DNA from: Druceiella hillmani
Lineage: Eukaryota; Arthropoda; Insecta; Lepidoptera; Hepialidae
DNA length: 64,000 nucleotides
Assembly: GCA_039881145.1 (NCBI GenBank)
Contig: JAYKKI010000137.1
Location: 1,600,501-1,664,500 of the forward strand
Direction: 5' to 3'
The notes under the pieces: model-generated
The model's input: only the letters and a program-made list of their open reading frames with translations
Databases searched by the model: none
Told to the model about the DNA's origin: nothing
Made by a program: the position numbers and the translations under genes
Part shown: positions 39,640 through 51,163 of the stretch, one piece after another
Numbering within the stretch: the stretch's first letter is position 1
How the letters are laid out: each line of letters opens with the position of its first letter

Positions 39640-39892
39640 TCACAAATTATGAAATTTTTTAAGATAAGCCGTCCAATTTTGCTAAAGATAGTAAGTTTTT
39701 TATTAATTTTTTAAATTCCGGTACTAAAAATATATTTTTATGGGTTAATATGGACGGAGTTATCGTCATAGACAAAACTTAAAAGTGGAAGAATGGAAGG
39801 AGATCCAATCGGGTAGAGACTGGTCATGCTTATTCGACTAACGCCTTATACGCTATAGCGCAAACCTGATACAACAAAAAGTATATATACGC

Positions 39893-40095
39893 AAACACAC
39901 GCACACACATATGTGATGCGTTCGTGCTTGCGTGTACGCCTGCATGTCTTTATGTGTGTGTGCGTGTGCGCGCTTGGCGCGTTTCGTGTGCGTGTGCGTG
40001 TTCGTGTGCATTGCCGTAGCCGTGTGCGTTTGCTTGGCCGTGTCTATGTGCGTGTGCGCGCGTGTTGCCTGCATGTCTGTGTATGTGCGTGAGTG
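39893..40095. repeat. GC/GT-rich degenerate minisatellite
   Basis: Dense TGTGCGTG/GCGTGT variants, CG-rich unlike its surroundings and G-biased on the plus strand after 39910. Open frames on both strands (Cys/Val/Ala-rich and His/Thr/Ala-rich) come from the repeat. Potential Z-DNA. Confidence 0.85.
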
Positions 40096-40451
40096 TGGAA
40101 AACTACGTTACTTATGTTATTTCCATTTTTGATTTTATGAAATATTAAATATTGTTATTTGTTTACATTTTTGTTTTGCAAAGTGTGCAGGCGCCTACGC
40201 AATTTTATTTCCATACAGTCCGTAACGTATGTAATAACCATAGATTTATAAACTTGCATCCGTTGCTAGTGATATTCTCATTTTATTTAGATTGGCATTA
40301 TTTGTTAATCTAAATTTTAACGATTCTTAAAGAATATATAACTACCGCTTAAAGTAAATAGTGTATAATGAAAAATTTTAAAAATTGCAAACATATCCCC
40401 TAATATCTTACAAAGAACTTAAAATTTTAACGTTATTTAAAAGGCTCATAC

Positions 40452-40482
40452 GCTGCTAGATAACACTACTAGTGCAAGTAAA
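40452..40482. repeat. Dispersed 30-bp near-palindromic motif, copy 1
   Basis: GCTGCTAGATAACACTACTAG then TGCAAGTAAA. It matches 40969-40998 (TCTGCTAGATGGCACTGCTAG then TGCAGATAAA) with few changes; both are partly self-complementary (CTAG...CTAG). Confidence 0.6.
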
Positions 40483-40968
40483 CATCGTAAAAAACCCTAG
40501 GGAGCTTTTGTCGGGACTACAATTTGTAAACACCCCTCCGCGCCTCGGTACAAAGTGTAAAAGTGTACGCGCGCTTTTACGGAGATAGTAGAATGTACGG
40601 GAATAGCAGAATGTCTCATCAAATAAGAGCGGGCTCATATATGTATATGTATATGTATATATATATATTTAGGTCCGCTGTCGATTTTTTGTTGAAAGTG
40701 ATTTTATTACATATCGGTAAAATCAAACCCCATTTGTCGGAATAGTAGTATCATTTGAGAAAAAATATCGATGAATATCATTTTAAAGTAAATAAACAAA
40801 TTATTTTTCATTGTAAAGAGAAAACATTTTGTAATCAAAATATATATGTTCCATATGTTCCGTAAGAAATACTATTGGGAATTCAAAAACTGTCAAAATT
40901 ACGTAAAGAGTCCCTTATATATTAATAAGGGTGTAAAAACTGCATATGATTTTATGGGAATCGTGCTC

Positions 40969-40998
40969 TGCTAGATGGCACTGCTAGTGCAGATAAAG
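40969..40998. repeat. Dispersed 30-bp near-palindromic motif, copy 2
   Basis: See copy 1 at 40452. This copy contains CTAGATGGCACTGCTAG, similar in look to insulator-type C2H2 zinc-finger sites, but this is only a resemblance. Confidence 0.6.
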
Positions 40999-42204
40999 GG
41001 GGCAAATAAAAATTAAAGAGGTTCTACTATTCGTTTAAAACTTGACGCACTTTGCAGATGGTTAGATATGAATTGTTTATCAAAATATAGGTACGTAGAC
41101 ATATAACTAACAAGTTGAAGCCATTTCAGATGCCAAATAAAAATCCCGCCACTTCTAACCGGGGCTTGGTTTGAAAAACGAACACCAGTGGCCAGACGGT
41201 GACGGGCTGTTCAAAATAGCGAAACGAATAGGCAACCTATACTTTGTAAAATTAAAATGAAACTTTTAGTTATCACTTTAAATCCACATTATATTTTAGT
41301 AAAATTAAACAAAAATAAGCGGGTTTCAAAGTGAAATTCGGAAAAAGAAATGACCTTCACGCAGTTTTATAGTTTTTCACCTCCTCAAGTACCGCCCGCT
41401 ACAGCGTAAAAGTGTTATGCTTATATAGTTTTATTTAAAGAAAGCGTAAAATTTCCCTTTTTAAAAAACTGGAAGTCTTTTGAAAAAAGAAACAAAATTG
41501 TATGATATAAAAATTTGGAAAAGTGAGTATTGAAAAATCTTTAAGAAATTTAACAGTGACGAATGTATAAGTCAAAGCTATCTCAGGGTATAGTTATTAT
41601 AAAAGTTAGAGTAAGTAATTGAATAAAGAAATAAAATTAACTGTATAAACAATATAATGGTCACAAAAGTTTTATATAAAATTACCAATCGAGTAATCCA
41701 AATTAGATAATAGTAAATTGTTGAAATAAACTATCTTGAAAGAGACAAAAAATGTAATTGAATTTAAAAAAATTAAATTTTCTTACAGCGAGTTCATGGA
41801 TCCAGAAAGTAAAGGATGTAACAAGAGTTTTTGAGAATATATCACGTAATGGATTAGGCTAAAGGGATGCTTATATGCATGCAATGGAGAGGGCGGTTAA
41901 GGCAATATACGATTTACCAAAATAATAAGATAAATAAAAGAAATATATACGTGCATGGATCTTATGGATTTTATGTAGAATTTAATGTTATGTGTATTAA
42001 AAATATGTCATGTTAATTAACCATTAGTTAAATAAAATTTATTTTCGAACCTACAATAAACTTCATATTAAATACCAACATTTCGAAATATTCACATTTA
42101 AACTGGGACACTGTATATGATACAATGATAATTGTCGATAAGGTAAAATTTCAATTTGAATAATGCGTGCAAATTTGTGAAGGGGCCATTAAAAATTGTC
42201 ACCG
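40999..42204. other. Non-coding stretch, no gene seen
   Basis: A GC-richer segment at 41140-41225 (around AACCGGGGCTTGG and GGCCAGACGGTGACGGGC) is unassigned. Confidence 0.45.
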
Positions 42205-42237
42205 TATCAACTTCCAATTGAACATTGGAAGTTGATA
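42205..42237. repeat. 14-bp perfect hairpin
   Basis: TATCAACTTCCAAT and ATTGGAAGTTGATA with a five-base loop TGAAC. Confidence 0.85.
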
Positions 42238-42320
42238 TGATTTTTGACATAAAAAAATTAGAAAAATATAGTCGTTGATATTCTTCCCTGATAAATATTA
42301 TTATTATTATATTTATTAGG

Positions 42321-42323
<3 letters not shown>

Positions 42324-42356
<33 letters not shown>

Positions 42357-42364
42357 CACATATA
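42324..42364. repeat. (TA)n microsatellite
   Basis: About 14 TA units followed by TACATACACATATA, 40 bases before the left end of the mariner-like element. Confidence 0.9.
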
Positions 42365-42403
42365 AATTAGGTTATTGAGAGTTCTTAATTGAACAATGAG
42401 GTA

Positions 42404-43577
42404 CAGGGTGTCCAGTGGCAGATTTCAAAGTTTGAACAAACATAGTTTCTGAACGCAACACATAAGAGGGGCGCGGGGGGCGTCGATAGAAGCGCAAGCG
42501 GTGCGGATGTTGTAGTAGCCATGGGACAGTGGAGTGGAGAGCAACGCGCTTTTGCCGTCGAGGCGTACATTTCGAGTGGATTTTCGCTGTATGTAGCACG
42601 CCGTCGATTTAATAATCGTTACAGTATTTGTCGATTACGTGATGGACCATCGATCAACCTCATTCAGTCATGGGTAGCAAGGTTCAGAGCTACAGGATCA
42701 ACATTAAATAGGCCCAATCCAGGACCTACACCATTGGTAGCCACGGATGAAAATGTCGAGAGTGTTATGGTTTCTATCGTTAATCCCCGTTTATCACTGC
42801 GTACATGTTCATCGATATTGGAAATTCCGAAATCAACTTTACAGGTAATAATGCAAAAAAAAACTCACGTTCCATCTATATAAAATTCAAATTGTTCAAA
42901 ATTTACACGATTTTGACTTTGAATTAAGAAAAACTTACGCGGAGGTGATGTTGTTGAGATTTCGTACTGCTACCCGGATGGGCAACATATTCTTTAGTGA
43001 CGAAGCTCACTTTCTCATTGGAGGATATGTGAATAAGCAGAACTTTCGTTACTGGGATGTCCACAACCCAAGACAAATGCATCAAGGGCCTTTACATAAG
43101 CCTAAATTAACAGTCTGATGTGCTATGTCTGCATCTGCAATCATAGGGCCTTATTTCTTTGAAAATCAACTTGGCCAAACTGTAACTGTGAATTCGGAAA
43201 GATATGCCCAGATGTTAAATTACTTTTTCGGAGTAGAACTACAGAATAGTCCATCCTTCAACCAAAACACATGGTTCCAGCAGTACGGGGTCACAGCTCA
43301 CACTGCTAATGTGTCCATGAATGCAGTGCGGCAGTTATTTCCAGAAAAAAACATATCCCGAAACGGTATCGTACCGTGGCCACCTAGGTCACCCGATTTA
43401 AGCCCATGTGACTTTTTTTTATGGGGATACTTAAAATCCTTTGTTTTTAAAACAAATCCGAGCACTGTGACACAACTTAAAGAAAATATTCGAGCCGAAG
43501 TCAGTAGGATACCCCAGTCGCTCTGCAAACGCGTTTTTGAAAACATGCGTGCTAGACTCGAAGAGTTAAGAAATTAG
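42404..43577 (+). mobile_element. Tc1/mariner-superfamily DNA transposon relic
   Basis: The left end reads TA-CAGGGTGTCCAGTGGCAG (42402 on), a form typical of this superfamily's terminal repeats at a TA target. The transposase relic follows. No matching GGACACCCTG is seen after the ORF; instead a TA microsatellite starts at 43684, so the right end is lost or too diverged to see. Confidence 0.7.
42521..43577 (+). pseudogene. Mariner-like transposase, disrupted
   Basis: Part 1 (42521-42883) starts MGQWSGEQRAFAVEAY and carries an N-terminal helix-turn-helix domain of the DUF4817 type (WVARFRATGSTLNRPNPGPT). A frameshift lies at about 42850-42890. Part 2 continues in the frame of 43125: FFSDEAHF (first catalytic Asp, codon 42999), then TGA at 43116-43118 where a Trp before CAM is expected, then WFQQYGVTAHTANV, where Tyr replaces the second catalytic Asp (family QQDGATAH), then PWPPRSPDLSPCDFFLWGYL with the third Asp, and a normal C-terminus ending at a TAG. 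With a frameshift, a stop and a lost catalytic residue it cannot transpose on its own. Confidence 0.88.
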
Positions 43578-43683
43578 AAAAAATTATTAAACTAATAATA
43601 TTTTTGATATTATATTGAACACAACTGCATATAGTTTTTATTGTTATTTAATTTTTCTTTTCAATGAGAGTATATCGTTTTAG

Positions 43684-43688
43684 ATATA

Positions 43689-43741
<53 letters not shown>
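43684..43741. repeat. (TA)n microsatellite
   Basis: TA repeats with one TTTA interruption. Confidence 0.95.
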
Positions 43742-43742
<1 letters not shown>

Positions 43743-45267
43743 GATATTAGGATAATGTTCTCATCACTTCTATGAACACAGAGGCTCTACTTGCTCGAAT
43801 TCTTTACCCGATTGAAATAGGTAAATACTAAAATAAAATTAAAAAATTTTGAAAGTGGTCTACGAGAGGAAAAAATTTGGGAACCTCTTGTACAGACCAC
43901 TCTAAAGAAAATGCAGAAAAAAGTTATAGCATTCTCAGTGGGGTTTAAGAAATCGATCTGCAACAAATAAACCCACACAGTTCAACGAAAATGAGAGTGT
44001 CAAAAAATTTGTGAGAGTCGTATGAGAACAGAAAGATGTTGCAATCTGTAGATCCGCACCCCTCTTCTTCTTCATTAAACTTACTAATTATGCATTTATT
44101 CATAATCAAAGTGACACTACCTAACAAAGTGTAGTAAATAAGAAGCACTTAATAAATGTTAAACATAAATATATACAATATGATTAACAATACACATAAT
44201 GAATGAAAGGGTGATGATGTTGTAGGGAAATGGTTTGTTCTCAAAAGTATATTTTATTTCTTTTGGAACTATATTTAATGGTTGCAATTTAACATAATAT
44301 ATTAAATAACAGGCTCTTGGCTTACAGATTTAGGGAAAATCATGTTTATACTGTAATGCTACTATTGAGTTATATGCCACGTGTTGTTGAATTTGTGGAT
44401 ATAGAAATCAGACTGTGAATCATTTTTCATAAGACCTCCCTCAAAGATAGGACGATAGTCGTTTGTCATTTATTTATGTGTTCATTGTGATAAATCACAT
44501 TTATGCATTAAGTGTTCGTTCATTAAGTGTTCGTGCATCGTTAACATCACTTGTAAAATTCTCATAATATACAGTAATACAGGAAAGCTTTTGTTGAAGG
44601 AATAAATCAAATATTTACATAGAATCAATTAAAAACCAAAACAGGACCAAATTAAGTAAACTTCACATTGGATAGACGTAAAATTTTAATGACGTGTGAG
44701 TTTATGTGACTAGAGGTCTATTTGAATATAGCAATTGAATATTAGTTCAAAATGTGCCCAATAGAAGTTAAGTTGACATAAAAAAATATGTTCTTTGCAC
44801 ATTGAAACTTATAACGTGGTGTATATAATATACAATTTACATCCACATTTTGTCGTTTTTTACTACTTTCTGCACTTACAATCGGCAAGGAAAAGGTTTT
44901 TCTACTAATATACAGAATCTGTTTTATTCCCTTTATCATATTTTTAAAAGTATTTTAGGGATTCAGCTAATGAAATTCATGACGTAAACAAAATTTTATC
45001 ATTTAATTTTCACTGAAAATTTTTTATAATCAAAGCTTGTCGTTTTTTATTTTAATTATCGTGGGAAATAAAACGGGTCTTAAAACTTGCTTAGATCAAT
45101 TAATCTTGATCCGATCTTAACAATAAGTAAATGGTCTTGCAAATTTTTCTAATAAATATTATTTTAGGCATCGATAAATATTGCATACACAAAGCTATTA
45201 ACACCACGTAATACGTAGTATCAAAAAATATAGAAACACACAGACAATTTTTTTCTTAAGAATATTA
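43742..45267. other. AT-rich non-coding stretch
   Basis: No gene supported. A 15-bp unit CATTAAGTGTTCGTT is repeated in tandem at 44506-44535. Confidence 0.5.
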
Positions 45268-45475
45268 ATGTAATAATATTTTGAATGTATTTGGCGTTAA
45301 TTCTGCAGAAATTCATTATTGAAATTTAAATAAAACTACCGGATGTAGTTAGCAAAGATCTTTGCTAATAGCCCACCTGAAGATGTTGTAATACAACGAA
45401 ACCTAGGTCGTGGTAAAGAACAAAAAAAATTTAAATAATACTATATCACGTAGTTTCATTTAATTTTCAGTAATA
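45268..45475. mobile_element. Penelope-like element termini in inverted arrangement (copy A)
   Basis: Left half (45268-45348) is the reverse complement of the copy C sequence at 34940-35012 (ATTAACGCCAAATA and AATAATGAATTTCT blocks). Right half (45425-45470) is the same family forward (AATAATACTATATCACGTAG and TTTCATTTAATT). They meet at a perfect 20-base palindrome TTAGCAAAGATCTTTGCTAA (45349-45368), followed by the hammerhead motif. PLEs often carry terminal repeats in inverted or partial tandem form, which fits. Confidence 0.6.
45360..45418 (+). ncRNA. Hammerhead ribozyme-like motif (type I) of a Penelope-like element
   Basis: Stem I 5' strand CCAC (45373-45376); core CTGAAGA (45377-45383, fits CUGANGA); one unpaired U; stem II GTTG (45385-45388), loop TAATA, CAAC (45394-45397); core GAAA (45398-45401); very short palindromic stem III ACCTAGGT (45401-45408); cleavage base C at 45409 after GGT; stem I 3' strand GTGG (45410-45413). 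CTTT (45360-45363) and AAAG (45415-45418) can extend stem I around an internal loop. All conserved core bases are present. Minimal type I hammerheads with short stem III are known in PLEs of many animals, and such short-stem forms tend to act as dimers. Activity is inferred. Confidence 0.75.
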
Positions 45476-45914
45476 ATATTTTTATAAATATTATTTAAAG
45501 GAAACCAGTATTCACCATAACTAATAATTGAATTATAACAGAGACAACGTACCTGGAATAAAACAAAATTATGAAAAATAATTTTTCACAATATATTTTT
45601 AAAGGTATGATAGATGTAAATACAATTCGTAAAATATTTAAATCCATATATTTAATTTTCTACACAGCTAAATAATTGCGAATTAGAATCTCACGCTTCA
45701 AAAAAAATATTCATTTTGCATTGAAACTGTTAAACGTGATAGCTCTAAAGGGTATATTAACCGTCAGCTCTAGAACCTTCCCCTAACTATATTTCTTCCA
45801 GCTTTTCCCTCTTTTGCAAATAATTGTTTTGGCACGTGCAACAAATACAAACTGCGCAAGATATCCTGACAGGTGAAATGATTATCGCAAAGCTGTAATG
45901 GGCGCTCGAAAGGG
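45476..45914. other. Non-coding stretch, no gene seen
   Basis: Could include further PLE sequence, but no reverse transcriptase or GIY-YIG motif is visible. Confidence 0.4.
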
Positions 45915-46011
45915 TATCATCCATTTGGGATCTTGATGTAATTATGGATAACCATCTAACATTCCACGTTTCAATAATACGACATCATTGAAACTTGCCA
46001 CAAGGCCTAGA
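45915..46011 (+). pseudogene. Possible non-LTR reverse transcriptase scrap
   Basis: VSSIWDLDVIMDNHLTFHVS followed, after a frame change, by IETCHKA and a stop resembles the LINE segment in which Leu-Gly-x-x-(Leu/Ile)-Asp-x-x-Leu-x-Phe is followed by a Lys-Ala helix. Short and broken; no catalytic motif is present. Confidence 0.3.
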
Positions 46012-47434
46012 GAGTACCAATATGATTTCCATGACAGTATCGCAGTGGCTTTGAAATCAATGCAGTTGTATTGTGTCCATATTAAGCAACTTATATAGTT
46101 ATGTTGGAGAAAGTATTAAAAAGTTTAATAGATGTTTATACAAAATATGTACGGGTAGTATCCTCGTGTGTCTCCTTTAGATTTTATATTGGGCATGGTC
46201 AGGTGTAATTCAATTCAACTTCAACGGGAATCGCTATGTATATTTTATATATCCATTTTTTTTCTTTATTCCTTAAATAATTATATTGATAACACCTCGG
46301 TCTTGTGTTTGGTAACGGTTTATTCTCCTGAATATTTAGTGTAAGGACGAGATCATAGTTTATTTCGGCTGCCTAGAGGGCACACGAATATCCTGCAGCG
46401 TTCACCGGTTGTTCACGCACTAACGTTGATCAACGATCTTGATATTATTTCCGTTCCACTGACAGCTTTAGAAATACGATCTTGGATTTGTTTAGGAGTT
46501 CACGTTTGATATGTAACTAAACTGACCAATTTATTTACCGTATGCGTATTTTTCTGTTTTATTATTTATTATGTATGTATTATGTATAATATAATTGTTT
46601 GTACTTTTATTGTTTGATCATTGGAAATATTTGGGGAATCCTGTAAATTTGATATGAGTTTTTCTTTAAATAAATATTAATAGGCTTTTTACTTGTTAGT
46701 CTGCTACCAACGGTGAGTAAATATATCAACTTTTGATATTAGTTAAACCTTTAGATTCTTTCTTGCATTCTTAAGAAAAAACAATTTCAAAATCCTAATC
46801 CTTCATACCTCAAGACATTTGTTGAGCGCTATACGTATGATTAAATTGAAGATATCAAAACCGTGTAGGGGTTCTGTCGATGATCTTTCTTGCATTTAAC
46901 ATCAACCTGTTTGTCTGGAAAGCTTTCTTATCAAAGTACGGATGTGCCGTCTGGTGCGCTTTCTTATTTCTTGTATTGTACTTTCTTACTTTCACACATT
47001 GTTTCAGTTAAAGCACAAAATATTCATCAAGAATTAAATTACGATAAAACTGGCCACTCCCGACATATGCATAAATTGGGATAGTAGTTATTCCTTGAGG
47101 TTGTTGATGCAAATTAATCAAAATAATTTTAATTAAAATTTTAAGTAGATCATCAGCATCAAGAATTTTTTAGATTTTTTATTAAATCTTATAAATTAGA
47201 GAGTCGAGGAGAAGGAGCCGATAGAAGGACCTTGATATTTAGTAATCAGAGCTTTAAAATTAATAAACATTTGAGGGTATTCTGATATACATTAACTACA
47301 TAGTATTTCTGATATACAATTTATAAATACCTATATTACTTTTCGCGTTAAAAATATTTTGCATAGTGTGTCTACCAGAGACGTAAACCAAATAACCGGG
47401 TTGGCCATATTTCTTTAACTTATTTATGAAAGTA
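46012..47434. other. Mostly non-coding; GC-richer patch at 46290-46500
   Basis: No recognised gene. A frame at 46890-47084 contains a hydrophobic run and ends with AQNIHQELNYDKTGHSRHMH. A strong pyrimidine tract and CAG (ending 47009) suggest a possible splice acceptor, but no partner exon is visible. Confidence 0.35.
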
Positions 47435-47950
47435 AACTGATATAACCGTGCATTTCGAATTATTAAATTTTTCCTTCAATTTTAAAACAGTTAGTTAAAG
47501 GTAAATAAAAAGAATGTTGAACGTACTTCACAATAATGTGGAGACTCATATCTATCGAAAAAAATGCCATACCAGTAAATATTATTAAGCATTTTAACCG
47601 CAATATTGCAATTTAACTGAAATAGTTTTGTGCCATAATATTAATTTTTTATTTGAATTTTAATATAGATTATTTAAGGTATGCAGGGAGAGTGTTGAAC
47701 ATATTTCACAAAATGTGGAGACCCATAAATAGCAAAGAAGTCAGAAAATATTATCAAACGTTTTAACCGCGATATTGCTAGTTTAACCGAAATAATTATG
47801 CATCAAAGTAATAACTTTTTACTTCAGTTTTATTATATAGTATGTAGTTAAAGGTAGTTAGAGGGATCTTAAACAAATTTCATAACAATACTTGTATTTA
47901 GTGATGAAAAACTGTAAACAGAAAATATTATTACTCGATTTTCTCCAGGA
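47435..47950. repeat. Three diverged tandem units of about 170-180 bp
   Basis: Ordered similar blocks recur: (A/C)TGATATAACCGTGCAT (47437), CTGAAATAGTTTTGTGCCAT (47617), CCGAAATAATTATGCAT (47788); then GTTAAAGGTAAATA (47494), ATTTAAGGTATGCA (47671), GTTAAAGGTAGTTA (47851); then GTTGAACGTACTTCACAATA and GTTGAACATATTTCACAAAA with (GTGGAGAC); then TTTTAACCGC(A/G)ATATTGC. Satellite-like unit length; copies are well diverged. Confidence 0.75.
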
Positions 47951-49782
47951 AAAAGCCGTCCTTCACATAACATTAATTGTTTCTTATTTATTTAAGTGTT
48001 TCCGTAGTCCAAGTAAGTATTTCTGTAAACTTTTATCAAAATTTATTTTAAACTGAAAATGTTACCAGTCGCTGATATATGGACGAATTGATGACTAAAT
48101 TATAACAATTTCTTTACCGCCGTTTGGCACTGAAAAAAACTCAAGGCGGTATTTTGGCCACTGGAAGTTTCCGTATCACATTTTAAAGTGAAATTAAATA
48201 TATCTAAACAGAAGGAATATTTATATTATAGTGAGTATTTAAAAAAGCTATGATATTGAGAATAATAATTACAGCTCTTCAACAACATTTGTGTAGGTTC
48301 CAGAAGACTCTGATTTTTAAATATATTTGGGTTCATTTGTTTCAGAAATAAAGGAAGAGATTTTTAATATTTGTCTGTTTAATTTTTGAAAATCTAACAT
48401 TTAAATTTAAATCTTTGAGACCCTCATACGTGATTAGCCTTTTCTACCGATACCCCACGCTTTATATGGAATTTAAAGAATTTAGTATATAATTCAACCG
48501 TTATTAAATTTCGAAATAAATATTATTGTGTTTAATATATTCATATACGTACAAAATAATATCCTTTATTACTGTTATTTTTAATTTTCTACGTCAAGCG
48601 GATTCTGAGGAAAACCGCTGTGGAAAACGCACACCTGGGTGCTATAATAAGGTTTCCCTTTTTCCCATCGAGATAGGGAACCTTTAAAAGAATCCAACTG
48701 TGTAACCAAACTACACGCCAGAAAGAGTACTAAGGGTCAATTGACGACCCGGGTCAACTGATTTTTAATTCAAGATTATTTAGTAATGTTTTTGTCTAAG
48801 CAATAAGTCGAATTATAATTTTCCAGTTTGATGGTCTGACGTTTGTCATCAGTCATATTCTTCCTTTACATTACTGAATGATTGGTAAAGAAAGAAAAGC
48901 TTTAAGAGAGACCGTCATTACTTATGACGCCAAAATCTACCTTAAGCATAAATATTCACTTCCCAAGTTACATAAATTTTTTGATATTAACGAATACCAA
49001 TTAAAAAAATATATACTTTGATATACTATAATATGTTTTTTGAAAGAATATAATAACAATATTTGCCCTTATTCTATAAATTTATAGCTTTTCTATAAAT
49101 TAATCAAATTCGATAGAGAAGCCGAAAAAATTACGAATTGACCCCTTGCTAAACTCAGAAAGTTTATACAGCCTATTTATTTTGGTATATAATACATTTT
49201 CAAAATTTAAGAAATGTGGTCGCTGTGACAATCTCACTTTAATTTCCCATTTAAGTATTTTTAATAATCTTAATATTTTCATATGGCACTTATTTAGATT
49301 CACATTTTTAGACCAAAAAATATAGTTTAAATTCTTTAACAAAAATTATTTTCCATTTTACTAAGAATATTGTTATAAAACTATTGGTTTCGATTGGCTG
49401 TAACAAATTACCGAAATAGGAGTTAGTCAATGTATCCGATTATACTGAACGTGTAATCCACTTACTAATTTTACATTAGTATAAATGCATTGTAAATGTT
49501 GTGAAAAGCAAAATCCAAAAATGTTTGCTTGAAAAGAGAAAAACATGTTTGCAGAACTTATCATCTACTAGCTGATAAAAATTAATGGTCGAAAAATATG
49601 TACATGGTAAAATTAAGTAGAAAATTTTAATTACTAATTTATTTATAATGCATTCATTCATTCGTTATATGATTAAAAAACCGTCGAAACATTTCCAATA
49701 AGTTTTGCTCCTCATTGTTAATTTTTCTATGGCAGTTGTCACAAACTATCATTACTTAACCATTCACAAGTATTCATTATAT
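47951..49782. other. AT-rich non-coding stretch
   Basis: No gene supported. It holds one member of the TTTCTACGTCAA repeat family (48586) followed by a GC-richer tail, with AAGGTTTCCCT and AGGGAACCTT arms near 48650-48690. Confidence 0.5.
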
Positions 49783-49852
<70 letters not shown>

Positions 49853-49867
49853 TTATATAATTATATA
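49783..49867. repeat. (TA)n microsatellite
   Basis: TA repeats with TACA and TATG interruptions. Confidence 0.95.
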
Positions 49868-49986
49868 ACGTGTATATTTTATTGGCCGCAAACAGCATAT
49901 GGTATTCTTATATTTAAAATAATTATATTAAAAAACAAATTATTGGGGATAATAATTTTTTTTCTCACAAAATATTAACTCACAAT

Positions 49987-50032
49987 AATTTATAAATTAG
50001 GGCAGCTCCCTAGCTGCCCTAATTTATAAATT
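49987..50032. repeat. 21-bp perfect inverted repeat with four-base loop
   Basis: Arm 1 49987-50007 (inner part AGGGCAGCT) and arm 2 50012-50032 (AGCTGCCCT inner part) are exactly complementary; loop CCCT. This is the strongest palindrome in the window and would form a cruciform or RNA hairpin. Confidence 0.95.
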
Positions 50033-51049
50033 TAGCCAGTTATTAAATTTATACATAATAAGTTAACCATTATAATAGGTAATAAATTTAACGTTCTGCT
50101 ACCCGGACGCCAGTTTATATAATAACTTTGTTAATCCTATACAAAATTTTAATTAGGTTCCCACATAGAGTGTATCTAAGTAGTTTAAAAAAAATGTGAT
50201 TAGGTACTTTTTTCTTAAATATAAGAAAGTGGTCCAATTAAGTATACCATATGATGCAATATAAAATATAATATTTGTTTGAAACCAGTACTAAAACAAA
50301 TATATAAGAAATGGTTTATTTAATTTTGTTTGAATATTTATTCATAAACTATTCCCAAATATTTTCAATAAACATGAATTTATAAAAAGAATATGAGAAA
50401 AACACACACTAAATAAACAACAAAATGGATTATCTAATCGTTTTTCCATCGACACGTGTTCCCTGTGCAGATATTTTCATAAAATTTTCCGAAGTATCTA
50501 CATTGCTTGCCAGCTTGTTGAGATAAAGCCTTTAGGCTGACGCTACAGAAATATTTGCTTACATTCTTTAAGAAAACTAGGTGAAAAGGTAAAAAACTTT
50601 TCCTAAGTAAGTGTTGCGGAGAAATTTTCATTTTATCTTAAAATAAATTCGAAGAAAACAGCGCGTTAGTCGGTACGCAAGTATATTTTCAAGCTTGTGG
50701 AAATTCTTATATTTGTTATTCCGTATATTACAATTTCGTGACGAAACTCTTATATAAAAACCCGTTTTAGGTTAGTGTATCATTTTGTCATAGCTCTTTA
50801 TTGTCACAAATTCTAAAAGTATTGACGTGATAGTACGTATAATATCCAAGTATACGTATAGATTAAGTTACATTTTTGAATAGTGGATAATTTTGGAAAA
50901 CATTATTTATGAAAAGTGAGTGGTGAAACAATTAATTCATCTTTTGTTGTTGCGGTTGCCAATGGTCTAATTTTCCTAGTCTGTATTGAGGAATGACATA
51001 CACTAATTTTCTGAAGGACATATACTGGAATAGTGTCGATAAATATACT
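50033..51049. other. AT-rich non-coding stretch, no gene seen
   Basis: Only short frames of noise composition. Confidence 0.5.
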
Positions 51050-51163
51050 CTTTCTATGAATATTACTTCACTGATCATGCTGCCAATTTGTGGTGGATAT
51101 TGGAACTGTGGAAACCGTGCATTCCTGAAATCCGGAATGCACGGTAAACTTACTCATAGAAAG
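51050..51163. repeat. Nested inverted repeat (two-level hairpin)
   Basis: Outer arms CTTTCTATGA (51050-51059) and TCATAGAAAG (51154-51163); inner arms ACCGTGCATTCC (51114-51125) and GGAATGCACGGT (51134-51145) with an eight-base loop. The inner arm is GC-rich for this region. Confidence 0.8.

Noticed and set aside
39853..40132. Cys/Val-rich and His/Thr-rich frames on opposite strands
   Set aside because: Both arise from the GT/GC minisatellite.
42106..42117. GGGACACTGTAT as a second terminal repeat of the mariner-like element
   Set aside because: It lies on the wrong side of the left end and matches poorly.
46890..47084. Frame with a hydrophobic run and a possible secreted tail
   Set aside because: The hydrophobic part is mainly a pyrimidine tract that looks more like a splice acceptor; no ATG at the start and no partner exon.
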